NCBI RefSeq assembly: GCF_028745735.1
Contig: NZ_JAQZSM010000015.1
Coordinates: forward strand, 1 to 64,000
Length of the DNA stretch: 64,000 nucleotides
DNA from: Roseinatronobacter alkalisoli
Lineage (GTDB): Bacteria > Pseudomonadota > Alphaproteobacteria > Rhodobacterales > Rhodobacteraceae
Reading direction: 5' to 3'
The position numbers and the translations under genes were made by a program. Under the pieces are notes generated by a model, which worked only from the letters and a program-made list of their open reading frames with translations, was not told the origin of the DNA and did not search any database. Below are positions 53,215 through 61,920 of the stretch, piece by piece; within the stretch, counting starts at the first letter, position 1; each line of letters starts with the position of its first letter.

Positions 53215-54221
53215 GGCAATGCCCGTCCCTGCAGGCCGGCAGACCGCGCCTGATCGCGCAAAAGCGCCTTCGCGATGAACGCCAGCGGCAATACATCGAC
53301 CGCACCGCCCAGTTCGACCGCAACCCGCGGCATGCCCCAGACCACGGAACTGCCCTTGTCCTGTGCCACGGTATAGGCCCCGGCCGCGCGCAGATCACGC
53401 ATTCCCGCTGCACCATCAGCACCCATTCCCGTCAGAATGGCGGCACTGACCGGCACCCGGCCCGCCAATGCGGCACCATGTCCGAACAGGACATCCACAG
53501 ACGGGCAATGACCCGATACCGCGCCACTGTCGAGAAGGCGTGTCACCAACCCGCCCCGCCGCACGACACCAAGATGACGGTCATTCCCGGCGGCAATGTA
53601 AACTGTCCCGCTGCGCAGCGGCATACCGTCGTCCGCGGGGACAACATTGGGGAGAACCATGTCATCCAGTCGGCGAATCATCCGCTCGGCAAAACCGGGG
53701 CGGATGTGCTGAACCACCATTGTCGGCGGGCAATCAACGGGAAACGCGGAAAGAATCGTCTCCAGCGCGGGAATACCGCCGGTTGACGCCCCGATCATCA
53801 CCATCTTGCTGACAGGCGGCGCAGCAGGAACCACAGCAGGTCGCGCGGAAGCCTGACGTGGAGGCGGCGGACGCGCATCAATGCCCAGCCCCGCACTCAG
53901 CAATCCGACCAGACGGCATGCCGAATCACGCCCCTCAAGCCGGAATACATTCCCGGCCACAGCCTCCGCCGCCCCGCCATAAACCACCAGATCGGCAGAA
54001 ATCATTTTCAGCATGTCGATCAGCGCATCAAATTCATGCGCGCGGGCGAATTCCGCAGCGACAGCAACGCGCCTGGGCATGTGCATTTCCGCATGTTGAT
54101 AGGTTTCACCCAAAGTACCGGCATCAATAGCAGTGTAGATGCCCGCATCCGCACAGGCGGCCAGCAGCATTTTCCGCCGGGCGCGATTCGGGTCGGCAAT
54201 AAGAATAACCGGATCAGTCAC
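53211..54221 (-). CDS. cheB: CheB protein-glutamate methylesterase with degenerate receiver
   Basis: Removes methyl groups from chemoreceptors. The protein has 336 residues. The methylesterase domain (about 137-336) is intact: Ser 146 in IGASTGG, His 172 in VVQHIRPGF, Asp 269 in TGMGADG. The first 110 residues start like a receiver (VILIADPNRARRKML), but the phosphate-accepting aspartate motif (DxxMPxxDG) is absent, so normal CheA phosphorylation is unlikely. I chose the GTG at 54221 because AAGGAG sits 6 bases upstream; a TTG at 54239 is less likely. It overlaps cheD. Confidence 0.9.
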   Translation of the reverse strand: MTDPVILIADPNRARRKMLLAACADAGIYTAIDAGTLGETYQHAEMHMPRRVAVAAEFARAHEFDALIDMLKMISADLVVYGGAAEAVAGNVFRLEGRDSACRLVGLLSAGLGIDARPPPPRQASARPAVVPAAPPVSKMVMIGASTGGIPALETILSAFPVDCPPTMVVQHIRPGFAERMIRRLDDMVLPNVVPADDGMPLRSGTVYIAAGNDRHLGVVRRGGLVTRLLDSGAVSGHCPSVDVLFGHGAALAGRVPVSAAILTGMGADGAAGMRDLRAAGAYTVAQDKGSSVVWGMPRVAVELGGAVDVLPLAFIAKALLRDQARSAGLQGRALP

Positions 54222-54263
54222 TTGAGACTCCTTCAGCAATCGGACTGACCCTAGCCCATACTA

Positions 54264-54333
54264 CTTAAGAAACTCTGTGCATCCGGGACCGCCCCGGACA
54301 AAAGAACCGATCTGGATGAAACCAATTCTTAAG
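54264..54333. promoter_or_regulatory. divergent regulatory region between cheB and the cheY-cheA operon
   Basis: The 212-bp spacer separates the two halves of the chemotaxis locus. CTTAAGAA (54264-54271) and TTCTTAAG (54326-54333) form an exact 8-bp inverted repeat about 54 bp apart, with a TCCGGG/CCCGGA hairpin between them. The layout could let one regulator control both directions. Confidence 0.35.
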
Positions 54334-54433
54334 GGAGCGGTGCTAACCATCAGTGAAATGCGAACCGACTATCGCAAAGTACAATGTTCAGATGCGTCAT
54401 CGGCCCGCAGCGGGCCGCGTCAAAGGGGGTGCC

Positions 54434-54709
54434 ATGCCAGACCTGAAACTGCCGGAAGTCCTTGACCAGCGCGGCGCGCAGATCGTCGCCACGCAACTGC
54501 TGGAGCGAACGGGGCAAGACATGAGGATTGATGCATCCGCAATCACGCGACTGGGGGCAGTCGGCCTGGAAATGCTGATTGCCGCGCACCGTCAATGGCA
54601 GGAAGACGGCGCGCGTTTCGAAATCGAAAACTGGTCAGACGCCGCATTGCGCACATTGGCAATTCTTGATGCTGATCCACAGACCCTGAACCTGGAGGCC
54701 TGCAAATGA
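54434..54709 (+). CDS. STAS-domain protein of the chemotaxis operon
   Basis: The protein has 91 residues: LKLPEVLDQRGAQIVATQLLERTGQDMRIDASAITRLGAVGLEMLIAAHRQWQEDGARFEIENWSDAALRTLAIL. This is the anti-sigma-antagonist-like STAS fold, with the strand-helix pattern and the usual IDAS..TRLG region where other members have a phosphorylatable Ser. I chose the ATG at 54434 (GGGGG upstream). It overlaps cheY by 4 bp and heads the operon. Such small STAS proteins are common first genes of alphaproteobacterial che operons; the role is not established. Confidence 0.75.
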   Translation: MPDLKLPEVLDQRGAQIVATQLLERTGQDMRIDASAITRLGAVGLEMLIAAHRQWQEDGARFEIENWSDAALRTLAILDADPQTLNLEACK

Positions 54710-55074
54710 CGGCGCGTATTCTGGCGGTCGATGATTCCCCGACGATACGAGGACTCGTTGCTGATGTTCTGCGCAAGGCAGGGTTCGAGGTTTTCCTGGC
54801 CTCAGATGGAGTTGAGGGTGTGGGAACACTGGCGGATGCCGATCCCGACCTTATCATCACCGATATCAACATGCCCAAGATGGATGGGTTTGGCCTGATC
54901 GAGTCAGTGCGCGCGACCGGAAGCTACTCCAGCATTCCCATACTCGTTCTGACCACCGAAAGCAGCGACGCGCTCAAGGCACGCGCGCGCAATGCCGGGG
55001 CGACCGGCTGGATTGTCAAACCCTTCGATGATGAGCGCTTCCTTACAGTGATCGACCGGGTATTGGGGAGGTAA
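54706..55074 (+). CDS. cheY: CheY-type single-domain response regulator
   Basis: The protein has 122 residues. The receiver is complete: acidic pair Asp 9/Asp 10, phosphoacceptor Asp 53 in LIITDINMPKMDG, Thr 83/84 in LVLTTESSD, and Lys 105 in WIVKPF. It probably carries the signal from CheA to the flagellar motor or acts as a phosphate sink. It is coupled to the STAS gene upstream and lies 5 bp before cheA. Confidence 0.92.
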   Translation: MTARILAVDDSPTIRGLVADVLRKAGFEVFLASDGVEGVGTLADADPDLIITDINMPKMDGFGLIESVRATGSYSSIPILVLTTESSDALKARARNAGATGWIVKPFDDERFLTVIDRVLGR

Positions 55075-55079
55075 TCGCG

Positions 55080-57195
55080 ATGACGGACAGGGACGAATTC
55101 CTGGAAATGTTCTTTACCGAATGCGACGAGTTGCTGGACAGTCTCGCCACCGGATTGCGGGCAATGGACGTACCCGGTCACGAAATGGAAACCGTGCATT
55201 CCGTTTTCAGGGCAGTGCATTCCATGAAAGGGGCCGCAGCCGCATTCGGACTGACCGATCTTGTCACCTTCGCCCACCGGTTCGAGACTGTTCTTGATCT
55301 GCTGCGCAGCGACAGGCTGACAGCCGATCAGGATGTAATGACAGTGCTGCATCGCGCCTCCGATCTGCTGACGGATCTCGTTGCCGCGGCCCGGCAATCT
55401 ATCCCGGCGGATTCCACACGCATGCAGGACCTTCTGGCAGAACTGGACCGGCTGATTGGCGATGACGACGATGCAGAGGATGACAGTGACCTGCAGGCGG
55501 CTTTCGTTCCCATCACGCTCGATTTCGCGCCGATCGAGTCCCCCCCCCCCGCCACGGGCGCGCTACCGGATCAGCATGATGCCGGACCCGGAATTATACC
55601 GCACAGGCAACGATCCGGCGGCATTGTTGCATGCTTTGGCGCAGCTTGGCGATGCCGCAGTGACGCTGGATACAAAGAACGTTCCCAAACTTTCAGTATG
55701 GTCGCAGGATGAGGCCCGCCTGCGGTGGGACATAAACCTTCACACAGAAGCCACACTGGCGGATATCGAGCATATTTTCGAATTCGTCGTCGATTGTTGC
55801 CAGCTGGAAATCACCCGGGAACCGGATCAGCCCATGCCTGACGCGCCGCCGGACGCAGTTGCGCCCGCGACAGGGATGGCCCCCGTGGAACCGCCCACGC
55901 AGCCCACGGATACCGTGGGGAATGACAAGACCGCCACGGCGCAGGAACCCGTCGCATCGCGGGCCGCGGCGGCTGCGCCTGCCGGGCAGGCAGCGACAAT
56001 CCGGGTAAGTCTGGACCGTGTGGACAAGCTGATGAACATGATCGGTGAACTGGTCATCAAGGAAGCAATGCTGTATCAGGTCATCGAAACAGCAGGTTTC
56101 ACGGAAGAACCGGATGTCGTGACGGCGCTTGAAGGCATCCGTCAGCTTGCAGGCGACATTCAGGAAAGCGTCATGTCGATCAGGGCGCAACCGCTGAAAC
56201 TCGTGTTCCAGCGCATGCACCGTATCCTGCGCGAAGCCGCAGACGCGACCGGAAAAAAAGTCCGTCTGGATACGTCAGGCGAAAATACCGAAGTCGATAA
56301 AACCATGATCGAGCGGTTGATCGACCCCCTGACCCATATGATCCGAAATTCCATCGATCATGGGCTGGAAGATGCGATCACCCGTCAGCGCCGCGGCAAA
56401 CCGCAGGAAGGCACAATCACGCTTTCTGCTGCCCACCGCTCCGGGCGCGTCCAGATCGAGGTGTCCGACGATGGCGGCGGTATCAACCGTGACCGTGTCC
56501 GCCAGATTGCCGAAGATCGCGGCCTTATTTCAGCGGGTGCCACCCTTTCCCCGAACGAGATTGACTCGCTGCTGTTCCTGCCGGGCTTTTCTTCAAAGGA
56601 CGAAGTGTCGGCACTGTCCGGGCGCGGCGTCGGACTGGACGTGGTCCGGCGCGAAATCATGTCGCTGGGCGGGCGGGTGATGATCCAGTCAAAAGAAGGG
56701 GAAGGCACGACCTTCTCCATCGCATTACCCCTGACGCTTGCAGTGCTGGAAGGCATGCTTATCCAGCTGCGCGACCAGACAATGGTGCTGCCGATAACGG
56801 CAGTGCAGGAAACGCTGCGCCCGACATCGGCAACACTGCACGGCATCGGCAAAAATGGCAGGGTACTTTCCAATCGGGGCGAGTTGATCCCGATCATCGA
56901 CCTCGCCTGTTCATTCGGGCTGCGGGATGCGCCTGCACCGCTTGATGGCGGGGTATTGATTGTCGTCGAAACAGACAGCAACAAACGTGCGGCCTTGCAC
57001 GTTGACGGGATATTCGACCAACGCCAGGTCGTCATCAAAAGCCTGGAAGAAAACTATGGCCGCGTGCCGGGGGTTTCGGCCGCGACGATCCTGGGTGATG
57101 GCAACATCGCGCTGATCATCGATCCTGAAGAAATCGTTCTTTCATCATTGTCCGAGCAAGGTCGCTCTGCAATCGCTTTCGCAGTAAACGGGTAA
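55080..57195 (+). CDS. cheA: chemotaxis histidine kinase CheA, split by a frameshift at a C11 tract
   Basis: Kinase that phosphorylates CheY (and CheB). The first frame (55080-55712) encodes the P1 phosphotransfer domain, with His 47 in FRAVHSMKGAAAAFG, then an acidic linker, and goes wrong after a run of 11 C (55540-55550). The second frame continues RARYRISMMPDPELYRTGND and contains all remaining domains: dimerisation (VSLDRVDKLMNMIGELV), the ATPase with MIRNSIDHGLEDA, GGGINRDRVRQIA and LSGRGVGLDVVRREI, and the CheW-like P5 domain. With 10 C the frames join into one 704-residue protein. As given, the full protein needs slippage or a changed tract length. Confidence 0.9.
55540..55550 (+). 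repeat. homopolymer of 11 C inside cheA
   Basis: Eleven uninterrupted C between GAGT and GCCACGG, in the Pro-rich linker after the P1 domain. The flanking frames match a continuous CheA only if one C is removed (or two are added). Such tracts change length by strand slippage in replication and are also prone to sequencing error. Confidence 0.9.
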
Positions 57196-57199
57196 CGCA

Positions 57200-57670
57200 A
57201 TGCTAGAAACCATGTCTCATAATTCCGCAGGAAAACAAGATGTTGTCGCCTTCAAACTGGCTGAACAGGATTTCTGCATCGATATCAGTCTGGTGCGCGA
57301 AATCCGGGGATGGGCACCAACCACTGTCCTGCCCCATGCCCCATGCTACGTAAAAGGCGTGATAAACCTGCGCGGATCGGTGGTCACGGTGGTGGATCTG
57401 TCTGCCCGGCTGGGTTTCGGTCCGTCAGATCCTTCGCAGCGCCATGTTGTCATCATCGCTTTCCACGAGGGCCGGATCGTCGGATTACTGGCTGATCTTG
57501 TTTCGGATATCGTGACAATCAACGAAGAAAATATTCAGGCGGTCCCGGATATTGCATCTGATCCCTCAAGGGAATTCATCACCGGAATGATCACTTTCGA
57601 CGATGGGCGGATATTGCGCAAGATCGACCTTGCGCAATTGCTGCCGGCACCACAGCTGGCGAGCGCGTGA
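57200..57670 (+). CDS. cheW: chemotaxis coupling protein CheW
   Basis: Links receptors to CheA. The protein has 156 residues. The CheW fold runs the whole length: VVAFKLAEQDFCIDISLVREIRG, LPHAPCYVKGVINLRGSVVTVVDLSARLG (the conserved NLRG loop near 55), GRIVGLLADLVSDIVTINEENIQ, and FITGMITFDDGRILRKIDLAQLL. It lies 4 bp after cheA and overlaps cheR at GTGA. ATG codons at 57200 and 57212 are both possible starts, neither with a strong ribosome site. Confidence 0.94.
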   Translation: MLETMSHNSAGKQDVVAFKLAEQDFCIDISLVREIRGWAPTTVLPHAPCYVKGVINLRGSVVTVVDLSARLGFGPSDPSQRHVVIIAFHEGRIVGLLADLVSDIVTINEENIQAVPDIASDPSREFITGMITFDDGRILRKIDLAQLLPAPQLASA

Positions 57671-58530
57671 ACACCATGCGGGTTGAAACGCCACCGTCCC
57701 TGACCACCGATCAGTTCAGTCGGCTGGCCCGGATCGTCCATGACGATTCGGGAATCGTGCTGACAGAGGCAAAGCGCGGATTGCTGATGGCCCGCCTGAA
57801 CCGGCGTCTGCGGGCGCTGGGACTTGCCGAATACGGGGCATATTGCGCGCTCCTGAACAGTCCCGGCGGCGCGTCCGAACGGCGGCATATGCTGTCGGCA
57901 GTGACGACGAATGTGACCGCATTCTTCAGGGAATCCCATCATTTTGATGCTCTGACACGGCAGGTTCTGCCACCGCTGATCGAAGCCGCGCGCAAGGGTC
58001 GGCGGGTAAGGTTGTGGTCGGCCGCCTGTTCATCCGGCGAAGAGCCCTATTCGATGGCCATATCGGTGCTGGAGTGTTTTCCTGATGCCGCCCGATATGA
58101 TCTGCTTATCCTGGCCACCGATATTGACCCCGTGATGGTTGCCAAAGCGCAGGCCGGGGTATTTCCCGAAACATCTGTGCAGGGGCTGGCGCCCGCGAAA
58201 CTCAGTACGCATTTCACGCGCACCGGCACGTCATATGAAGCTGGCGCGCCTTTGCGAAGCATCATGCGATTCGCCGAACTGAACCTGCATCACGAATGGC
58301 CATTTTCCGGGCAGTTCGATGTCATTTTCTGCCGCAATGTCGTCATCTATTTTGACGGGGATGCACGCAGGCTGCTGTGGCAACGATTTGCAGCGCAGCT
58401 TCATGCGGGCGGGCATTTGTTCATTGGCCATTCAGAACGACTCGACGGACCGGCAAGCGCCACCTTCCGCCTCGCCGGACCCACCCATTATGTAAATACC
58501 GCGCCTTCACCGGCCGGGCAATCTGTATAG
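57667..58530 (+). CDS. cheR: chemoreceptor glutamate methyltransferase CheR
   Basis: Methylates receptor glutamates with SAM. The protein has 287 residues. The N-terminal helical domain (FSRLARIVHDDSGIVLTEAKRGLLMARLNRRLRALGL) is followed by the methyltransferase domain: LSAVTTNVTAFFRESHHFDAL, the SAM loop LWSAACSSGEEPYSMAI near 118-134, ILATDIDPVMVAKAQAGVF, and FDVIFCRNVVIYFD. It starts at a GTG (57667) overlapping the cheW stop, with an ATG three codons later as an alternative. Confidence 0.95.
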   Translation: MNTMRVETPPSLTTDQFSRLARIVHDDSGIVLTEAKRGLLMARLNRRLRALGLAEYGAYCALLNSPGGASERRHMLSAVTTNVTAFFRESHHFDALTRQVLPPLIEAARKGRRVRLWSAACSSGEEPYSMAISVLECFPDAARYDLLILATDIDPVMVAKAQAGVFPETSVQGLAPAKLSTHFTRTGTSYEAGAPLRSIMRFAELNLHHEWPFSGQFDVIFCRNVVIYFDGDARRLLWQRFAAQLHAGGHLFIGHSERLDGPASATFRLAGPTHYVNTAPSPAGQSV

Positions 58531-58543
58531 GAAAGATAAATCC

Positions 58544-58933
58544 ATGCTGCTAAAATCTCAGCTTCGCGTCATGGTCGTTGATGATATGTCGGTCAGCCGC
58601 GGCCTTATTGAACAGGCGCTTGACTGGGCGGGAATATCAAATGTGCAATATGAAGCGGATGGCGCAAGCGCACTGAAACGGCTGGTTGCTGCGCCGGTTC
58701 ACCTTGTCATTTCCGACTATAACATGCCCGGAATGGATGGAATTAGCCTGCTGGAGGCGCTTCGCTCCAATAAGACCACGCACCGTATGGGTTTCATATT
58801 GATTACTGGCAAAGCAGACCGCCCCTTGCTGGAGCGTGGCCAGCGCGCGGGAATGAACAATTTCCTGACAAAGCCGTTCACCAAGGAAGCACTGCTGCGT
58901 TGTGTTGAATCTGTCACAGGGAAATTGCAATGA
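58544..58933 (+). CDS. second CheY-type response regulator
   Basis: The protein has 129 residues. The receiver is complete: Asp 13/Asp 14, phosphoacceptor Asp 58 in LVISDYNMPGMDG, Thr 88 in ILITGKAD, and Lys 110 in FLTKPF. It differs enough from the first CheY (different beta4-alpha4 region) to have a separate output or act as a sink. It overlaps the next small gene by 4 bp. Confidence 0.9.
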   Translation: MLLKSQLRVMVVDDMSVSRGLIEQALDWAGISNVQYEADGASALKRLVAAPVHLVISDYNMPGMDGISLLEALRSNKTTHRMGFILITGKADRPLLERGQRAGMNNFLTKPFTKEALLRCVESVTGKLQ

Positions 58934-59316
58934 CCTATGCACGCGCGCAGGCGCCCGCCCCCCCGGTTGAGAACGGGCGCGTCGCCCTTTCGGACGGATT
59001 GTTGCGCGCCGCCGATGAAGCCAGGCTTTTGTCGCAACAAGCCGCACGACTGGATGCCAATATCGGGGCCGCGCTTGCGCAAGCTGATCCTGGTGTGACG
59101 CGCGATCTGCAAAATGCCGATATCCTGCGTCAGGGCCTAGAAGGATTGACGCAGTTCCTGACTGCACTTGTGGAAACACTGGACCGGGACGGAACATGCA
59201 ATCCGGTTGTGGCAACCGAAGCGTTGCTGATGCGGGACCAATCCCTTCGGCTGGCGCATGGTGCCGCATTTTCCCCAGCGAAAACTGTCAGCGCCGCTGA
59301 TCTTTGGGACCAGTGA
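58930..59316 (+). CDS. unknown small helical protein at the end of the chemotaxis operon
   Basis: The protein has 128 residues, predicted mainly helical (SDGLLRAADEARLLSQQAARLDANIGAALAQ ... LQNADILRQGLEGLTQFLTALVETLDRDGTC), with no signal peptide or membrane segment. The ATGA overlap with the second cheY implies coupled translation and matched amounts. A coiled-coil partner or phosphatase of that CheY (CheZ-like role) is conceivable, but the CheZ active-site pattern is not evident. I recognise no family. Confidence 0.65.
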   Translation: MTYARAQAPAPPVENGRVALSDGLLRAADEARLLSQQAARLDANIGAALAQADPGVTRDLQNADILRQGLEGLTQFLTALVETLDRDGTCNPVVATEALLMRDQSLRLAHGAAFSPAKTVSAADLWDQ

Positions 59317-59491
59317 TACGCAGCGTCCACCCGGCCGGAGGTTGCAGAGCCGCAGTAGTGATATCGGCAGACGGAACCAGCGCACAATATCCAACTATAG
59401 CTATTTGTTATGCTAATGAACGCGCTTCAGATTTGCATGACCCCCAGTACGCATGGGATCAGAGTCATGATCAGAATTCAGGGAGTCGCCA

Positions 59492-60223
59492 ATGACAACG
59501 CCGAAAACCGCACTTGTCATCTCTGCTCATGCAGCCGATTTCGTGTGGCGCTGCGGGGGCGCCATCGCGCTGCATGCCGAAATGGGCTATCAGGTCACGG
59601 TGGCCTGCCTGTCATTCGGCGAACGCGGCGAAAGCGCGCGGTTGTGGAAAGAGGGGAAATCACTGGAGGAGGTGAAATCCATCCGCCGCGCCGAGGCAGA
59701 GGCCGCCGCCGATGTGTTGGGGGTGCATCATCTGGAATGCTTTGACCTTGGCGATTACCCGCTGCATCTGGAACAGGATGACAAGCTGCGGCTGGTCGAT
59801 CTGATCCGCAAGGTGCAGCCCGCCTTCATGCTGTGCCACAGCCAGTATGACCCCTATAACACCGATCACATGTATACCACGCAGATCGCGCTGGAATGCC
59901 GCATGATCGCGCAGGCCTGGGGGCATAATCCGGGTGAGAAAGTACTGGGGGCACCGCAACTTTACCTGTTTGAGCCGCACCAGACCGAACAGATGGGCTG
60001 GAAACCGGACACGTTTCTGGACATCACACCGGTCTGGGACAAGAAACGCGCGGCCATGGAACATATGAACGGGCAGGTTCATCTGTGGGAGTATTACACC
60101 CGCGTCGCCCAGCAGCGTGCCAATCATTTCAAACGTAATTCGGGCGGCATGTCAGGCGGGCGTGATTGCAAATATGCCGAAGGGTTCCAGTCCGTCTTTC
60201 CGCGCACGGTGGATGAACTTTAA
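59492..60223 (+). CDS. galB: 4-oxalomesaconate hydratase (GalB type, PIG-L fold)
   Basis: Adds water to 4-oxalomesaconate to give 4-carboxy-4-hydroxy-2-oxoadipate in the gallate/protocatechuate 4,5-cleavage route. The protein has 243 residues with the PIG-L LmbE fold. The metal site appears kept (His 13, Asp 16, His 126 in YNTDHMY), but the deacetylase base of the AHPDD motif is Ala 15 (SAHAADFVW), as in GalB-type hydratases. GESARLW and HSQYDPYNTDH also fit. GGGAG precedes the ATG. It is the first gene of the catabolic operon, followed by a 14-bp gap. Confidence 0.82.
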   Translation: MTTPKTALVISAHAADFVWRCGGAIALHAEMGYQVTVACLSFGERGESARLWKEGKSLEEVKSIRRAEAEAAADVLGVHHLECFDLGDYPLHLEQDDKLRLVDLIRKVQPAFMLCHSQYDPYNTDHMYTTQIALECRMIAQAWGHNPGEKVLGAPQLYLFEPHQTEQMGWKPDTFLDITPVWDKKRAAMEHMNGQVHLWEYYTRVAQQRANHFKRNSGGMSGGRDCKYAEGFQSVFPRTVDEL

Positions 60224-60237
60224 CAGCGGAGCGGGAC

Positions 60238-61203
60238 ATGAGCATACCCACAAACCCCAGCTTTGATATTGCCCATCTGGGCCATGTCGAAATGCTGACC
60301 GACAAGTTCGATGAAAGTCTGGATTTCTTCACGCGCGTCTATGGGTTGAAACTGTCTGCACAGGACGCGACCAGCGCCTATCTGCGCGCTTGGGACGATT
60401 ACGAATTCGCCAGCCTGAAACTGACGCGCGCAGACACAACCGGGATTGGCCATATCGGCTATCGCGCCGCCAGCCCGGACGCGCTGGAACGCCGTGTGGC
60501 GGTGATCGAGGCATCGGGGTTCAGGGTGCATGGCTGGCATGACGGCGACGAAAGCCATGGCCGCGCCTTCCGGTTCGAAGACCCGTTCGGCCATGTGTTT
60601 GAAATATACTACGACACCCGCCGCGCCGAACCCGAAGCCCCCGACCACCCCGCGCTGAAAAACACGGCCAGCGCATTTACGGGCGCTGCCCCGCGCCGCA
60701 TTGACCATCTGAACCTGCTGGCCGCCGATGTGCGCGAATTCCGCCGCTTCATGGAAACCTGCCTTGGCGCGCGCGTGACCGAATATATTCAGCTGGACAA
60801 TGGCCGTATCGGGGGGTGCTGGTTCACCATCAACAACAAGACCTATGATCTGGCCTGCACTGAGGAACATGGCGGCGGGCATGCGCGGCTGCATCACCTC
60901 ACCTATGCCACGGACCAACGCGAGGATATTCTGCGCGCAGCGGATATTTTCCTGCAAAACGGGGTGCATATTGAAACCGGCCCCCATAAGCACGCCATTC
61001 AGGGTACGTTTTTCCTGTATGTGTGGGAGCCTGCGGGCAATCGCGTGGAACTGGCCAATGCGGGTGCGCGGCTGATCCTTGCGCCCGATTGGGAACCGGT
61101 CTGCTGGACCGAGTCTGACCGCAGGAAGGGGCAGGCCTGGGGGCTGAAAACCATCGACACATTCCATACGCACGGCACGCCCCCCGTGCCACAGAAAGGC
61201 TGA
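60238..61203 (+). CDS. type I (VOC) extradiol ring-cleavage dioxygenase
   Basis: The protein has 321 residues in two glyoxalase-fold (VOC) domains, like catechol 2,3-dioxygenase. Domain 1 (5-130) is structural; domain 2 carries the iron ligands: His 157 in RRIDHLNLL, His 219 or 220 in ARLHHLTYA, and Glu 271 in PAGNRVELAN. It should cleave a catechol next to the two hydroxyls using O2 and Fe(II). The gene context (oxalomesaconate enzymes) implies a carboxylated catechol, whereas gallate and protocatechuate 4,5-dioxygenases belong to the unrelated LigAB class. The substrate is therefore open. Confidence 0.85.
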   Translation: MSIPTNPSFDIAHLGHVEMLTDKFDESLDFFTRVYGLKLSAQDATSAYLRAWDDYEFASLKLTRADTTGIGHIGYRAASPDALERRVAVIEASGFRVHGWHDGDESHGRAFRFEDPFGHVFEIYYDTRRAEPEAPDHPALKNTASAFTGAAPRRIDHLNLLAADVREFRRFMETCLGARVTEYIQLDNGRIGGCWFTINNKTYDLACTEEHGGGHARLHHLTYATDQREDILRAADIFLQNGVHIETGPHKHAIQGTFFLYVWEPAGNRVELANAGARLILAPDWEPVCWTESDRRKGQAWGLKTIDTFHTHGTPPVPQKG

Positions 61204-61206
61204 TCC

Positions 61207-61878
61207 ATGTCCGTTGTCGTTCAGAACATTCCACGCGCAGACCCCGCCGTTATTGACGCGCTTGGCCGCGCGGGCGTGGCAACCGTGCACGAAGCGCAGG
61301 GGCGCACGGGCTGTCTGGCCTCGCATATGCGGCCCATCTGGCGCGGCGCACGGATTGCGGGGTCGGCGGTGACCATCAGCGCGCCGCCCGGCGATAACTG
61401 GATGCTGCATGTCGCGATTGAGCAGTTGCAGCAAGGCGATATTCTGGTGCTGGCCCCGACCAGCCCCTGCGACAATGGCTATTTCGGGGATCTGCTGGCC
61501 ACCAGCGCCATGGCGCGGGGCTGTCGCGGGTTGATCATTGACGCCGGTGTGCGTGATGTGACCGATTTGCAGGAGATGGGCTTTCCGGTCTGGTCGAAGG
61601 CTATTTCGGCGCAGGGCACTGTCAAGGAAACGCCGGGGTCGGTGAACGTGCCCATTGTCTGCGCGGGTCAGGCGATTGCGGCGGGCGATGTGGTCATTGC
61701 CGATGATGATGGCGTGGTTGTCGTGCCACAGGCGCAGGCCGCGGATGTGGCGCGCAAGGCCAAAGAACGGCTGGACGCGGAAGAGGCCAAGCGCGTGCGT
61801 CTGGCCGCAGGCGAACTGGGGCTGGATATCTATAATATGCGCCAGAGACTGGCCGAGAAGGGCCTGAAATACATCTGA
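61207..61878 (+). CDS. 4-carboxy-4-hydroxy-2-oxoadipate aldolase (HMG/CHA aldolase family)
   Basis: Class II aldolase expected to split 4-carboxy-4-hydroxy-2-oxoadipate to pyruvate and oxaloacetate; family members also decarboxylate oxaloacetate. The protein has 223 residues. It has the RraA-like fold with [42 protein letters not shown], and the active-site stretch [28 protein letters not shown], which contains the catalytic Arg and metal-linked Asp of the LigK/GalC group. It starts 3 bp after the dioxygenase gene and belongs to the operon. Confidence 0.9.
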   Translation: MSVVVQNIPRADPAVIDALGRAGVATVHEAQGRTGCLASHMRPIWRGARIAGSAVTISAPPGDNWMLHVAIEQLQQGDILVLAPTSPCDNGYFGDLLATSAMARGCRGLIIDAGVRDVTDLQEMGFPVWSKAISAQGTVKETPGSVNVPIVCAGQAIAAGDVVIADDDGVVVVPQAQAADVARKAKERLDAEEAKRVRLAAGELGLDIYNMRQRLAEKGLKYI

Positions 61879-61920
61879 TACGTGCCCCGGGGGCGTTTCC
61901 GGCAAGATGAAAGGGTTTTC

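Noticed and set aside
55540-55550. Programmed ribosomal frameshift at the C tract
   Set aside because: There is no flanking stop codon, pseudoknot or Shine-Dalgarno-like stimulator that I can see. DNA slippage or sequencing error explains it more simply.
55456-55576. Separate start for a P1-less CheA within the first CheA frame
   Set aside because: The early part of the second frame is a shadow of the P1 linker; real similarity starts only after the C tract. A start at 55577 cannot be excluded but has no clear ribosome site.
59317-59491. Upstream in-frame start or small gene before galB
   Set aside because: Frames here are short, without ribosome sites, and AT-rich, more like a promoter region; the galB start at 59492 has GGGAG.
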